Notes under the pieces: model-generated
What the model was told of the DNA's origin: nothing
Seen by the model: only the letters and a program-made list of their open reading frames with translations
Databases searched by the model: none
Assembly (NCBI RefSeq): GCF_000003605.2
Contig: NW_003151259.1
Span: 243,768-288,721, forward strand
Direction: 5' to 3'
DNA: 44,954 bases
From: Saccoglossus kowalevskii
Lineage: Eukaryota > Hemichordata > Enteropneusta > Harrimaniidae
Shown: positions 44,196 through 44,954 of the stretch, piece by piece
How positions within the stretch are numbered: the stretch's first letter is position 1
Layout of the letters: each line of letters opens with the position of its first letter
Position numbers and translations under genes: made by a program

Positions 44196-44954
44196 ATGAG
44201 CTGTATACACATATATACTGTTATCATGTAGTGTGTGTAAGGGGAATCCATATATACTGTTATCATGTAGTGTGTGTAAGGGGAATCCATATATACTGTT
44301 ATCATGTAGTGTGTGTAAGGGGAATCCATATATACTGTTATCATGTAGTGTGTGTAAGGGGAATCCATATATACTGTTATCATGTAGTGTGTGTAAGGGG
44401 AATCCATATATACCCACTACATTCATGAGCTGTATACACATATATACTGTTATCATGTAGTGTGTAAGGGGAATCCATATATACTGTTATCATGTAGTGT
44501 GTGTAAGGGGAATCCATATATACTGTTATCATGTAGTGTGTAAGGGGAATCCATATATACTGTTATCATGTAGTGTGTGTAAGGGGAATCCATATATACT
44601 GTTATCATGTAGTGTGTGTAAGGGGAATCCATATATACTGTTATCATGTAGTGTGTAAGGGGAATCCATATATACTGTTATCATGTCGTGTGTGTAAGGG
44701 GAATCCATATATACTGTTATCATGTAGTGTGTAAGGGGAATCCATATATACTGTTATCATGTCGTGTGTGTAAGGGGAATCCATATATACTGTTATCATG
44801 TAGTGTGTGTAAGGGGAATCCATATATACTGTTATCATGTAGTGTGTGTAAGGGGAATCCATATATACTGTTATCATGTAGTGTGTGTAAGGGGAATCCA
44901 TATATACTGTTATCTTGTAGTGTGTAAGGGGAATCCATATATACTGTTATCATG
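44196..44954. repeat. 39/37-bp minisatellite running off the window
   Basis: The unit TGTGTGTAAGGGGAATCCAT with ATATACTGTTATCATGTAG (39 bp) alternates with a 37-bp form lacking one TG; about 19 units. At 44410-44450 the array is interrupted by CATGAGCTGTATACACATAT, the same sequence that forms its left flank (44196-44216). Open frames in all directions here result from 39 being a multiple of three. Confidence 0.97.

Larger units (their letters stand above)
42921..44954 (-). other. CEP131 upstream intron, no exon seen
   Basis: No sequence for the next upstream CEP131 exon is recognisable before the window ends. It holds the 69-bp duplication, the CpG-rich element and the 39/37-bp array. Confidence 0.5.

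Noticed and set aside
44136-44953. Multiple overlapping frames with MDSPYTHYMITVY-type repeats on both strands; CRISPR-like regular appearance
   Set aside because: The 39-bp unit is 13 codons, so all frames stay open. There are no unique spacers between repeats, so it is a minisatellite, not a CRISPR array or gene.
1-44954. tRNA, rRNA, snRNA or microRNA genes
   Set aside because: No cloverleaf boxes or known RNA motifs recognised by eye; a covariance-model search would be decisive.

Overview
The window is eukaryotic, almost certainly from an intron-rich, AT-rich marine invertebrate. It holds parts of two conserved animal genes, convergently arranged. I recognise both by exon-by-exon translation with GT/AG splice sites and matching codon phase. 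Exon sequences are close to the vertebrate orthologues. Introns are 0.3-5 kb and full of short non-autonomous transposons and minisatellites. A hemichordate such as Saccoglossus, or a similar deuterostome or lophotrochozoan, is my guess, but the sequence alone does not settle the species.

Plus strand, 1.8-29.1 kb: HID1 (high-temperature-induced dauer formation protein 1 homologue, a Golgi/trans-Golgi protein of secretory granule biogenesis). Sixteen or seventeen coding exons give about 700 codons up to the natural stop. The N-terminal ~100 residues must lie upstream of the window. The gene ends in two tandemly duplicated last coding exons (27931-28012 and 28998-29061). They have nearly the same protein sequence, mostly silent differences, separate stop codons and separate AATAAA signals, so the C-terminus is probably made by mutually exclusive terminal exons.

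Minus strand, 42.9-35.1 kb: the C-terminal 459 codons of CEP131 (AZI1/dilatory), a coiled-coil centriolar-satellite and cilium protein. Nine exons join in phase and end in a TAG at 35081-35083. Its 5' half lies beyond the right edge of the window. The two stop codons are about 6 kb apart. Human HID1 and CEP131 both lie on 17q25, so this may be old synteny.

Non-coding DNA: at least three related families of hairpin-capped repeats (called A, B, C here, with a variant C') are scattered through introns and the intergenic gap. In the best copies the 5' end is a hairpin with a three-base loop. A subterminal inverted copy of the 5' arm lies near the 3' end, followed by a short palindrome (ending GCTTGT in B, C and C'), with a core of ~143-162 bp tandem monomers. 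This is the plan of Helentron-associated non-autonomous elements (HINEs/DINE-1, and 'pearl'-like elements of molluscs). One B copy is nested in a C copy. There are also several MITE-like inverted-repeat elements, seven minisatellite arrays (45/49, 63, 31, 77, 69, 39/37 and ~143 bp units) and one assembly gap (12887-13001). No tRNA, rRNA, CRISPR or bacterial gene was seen.
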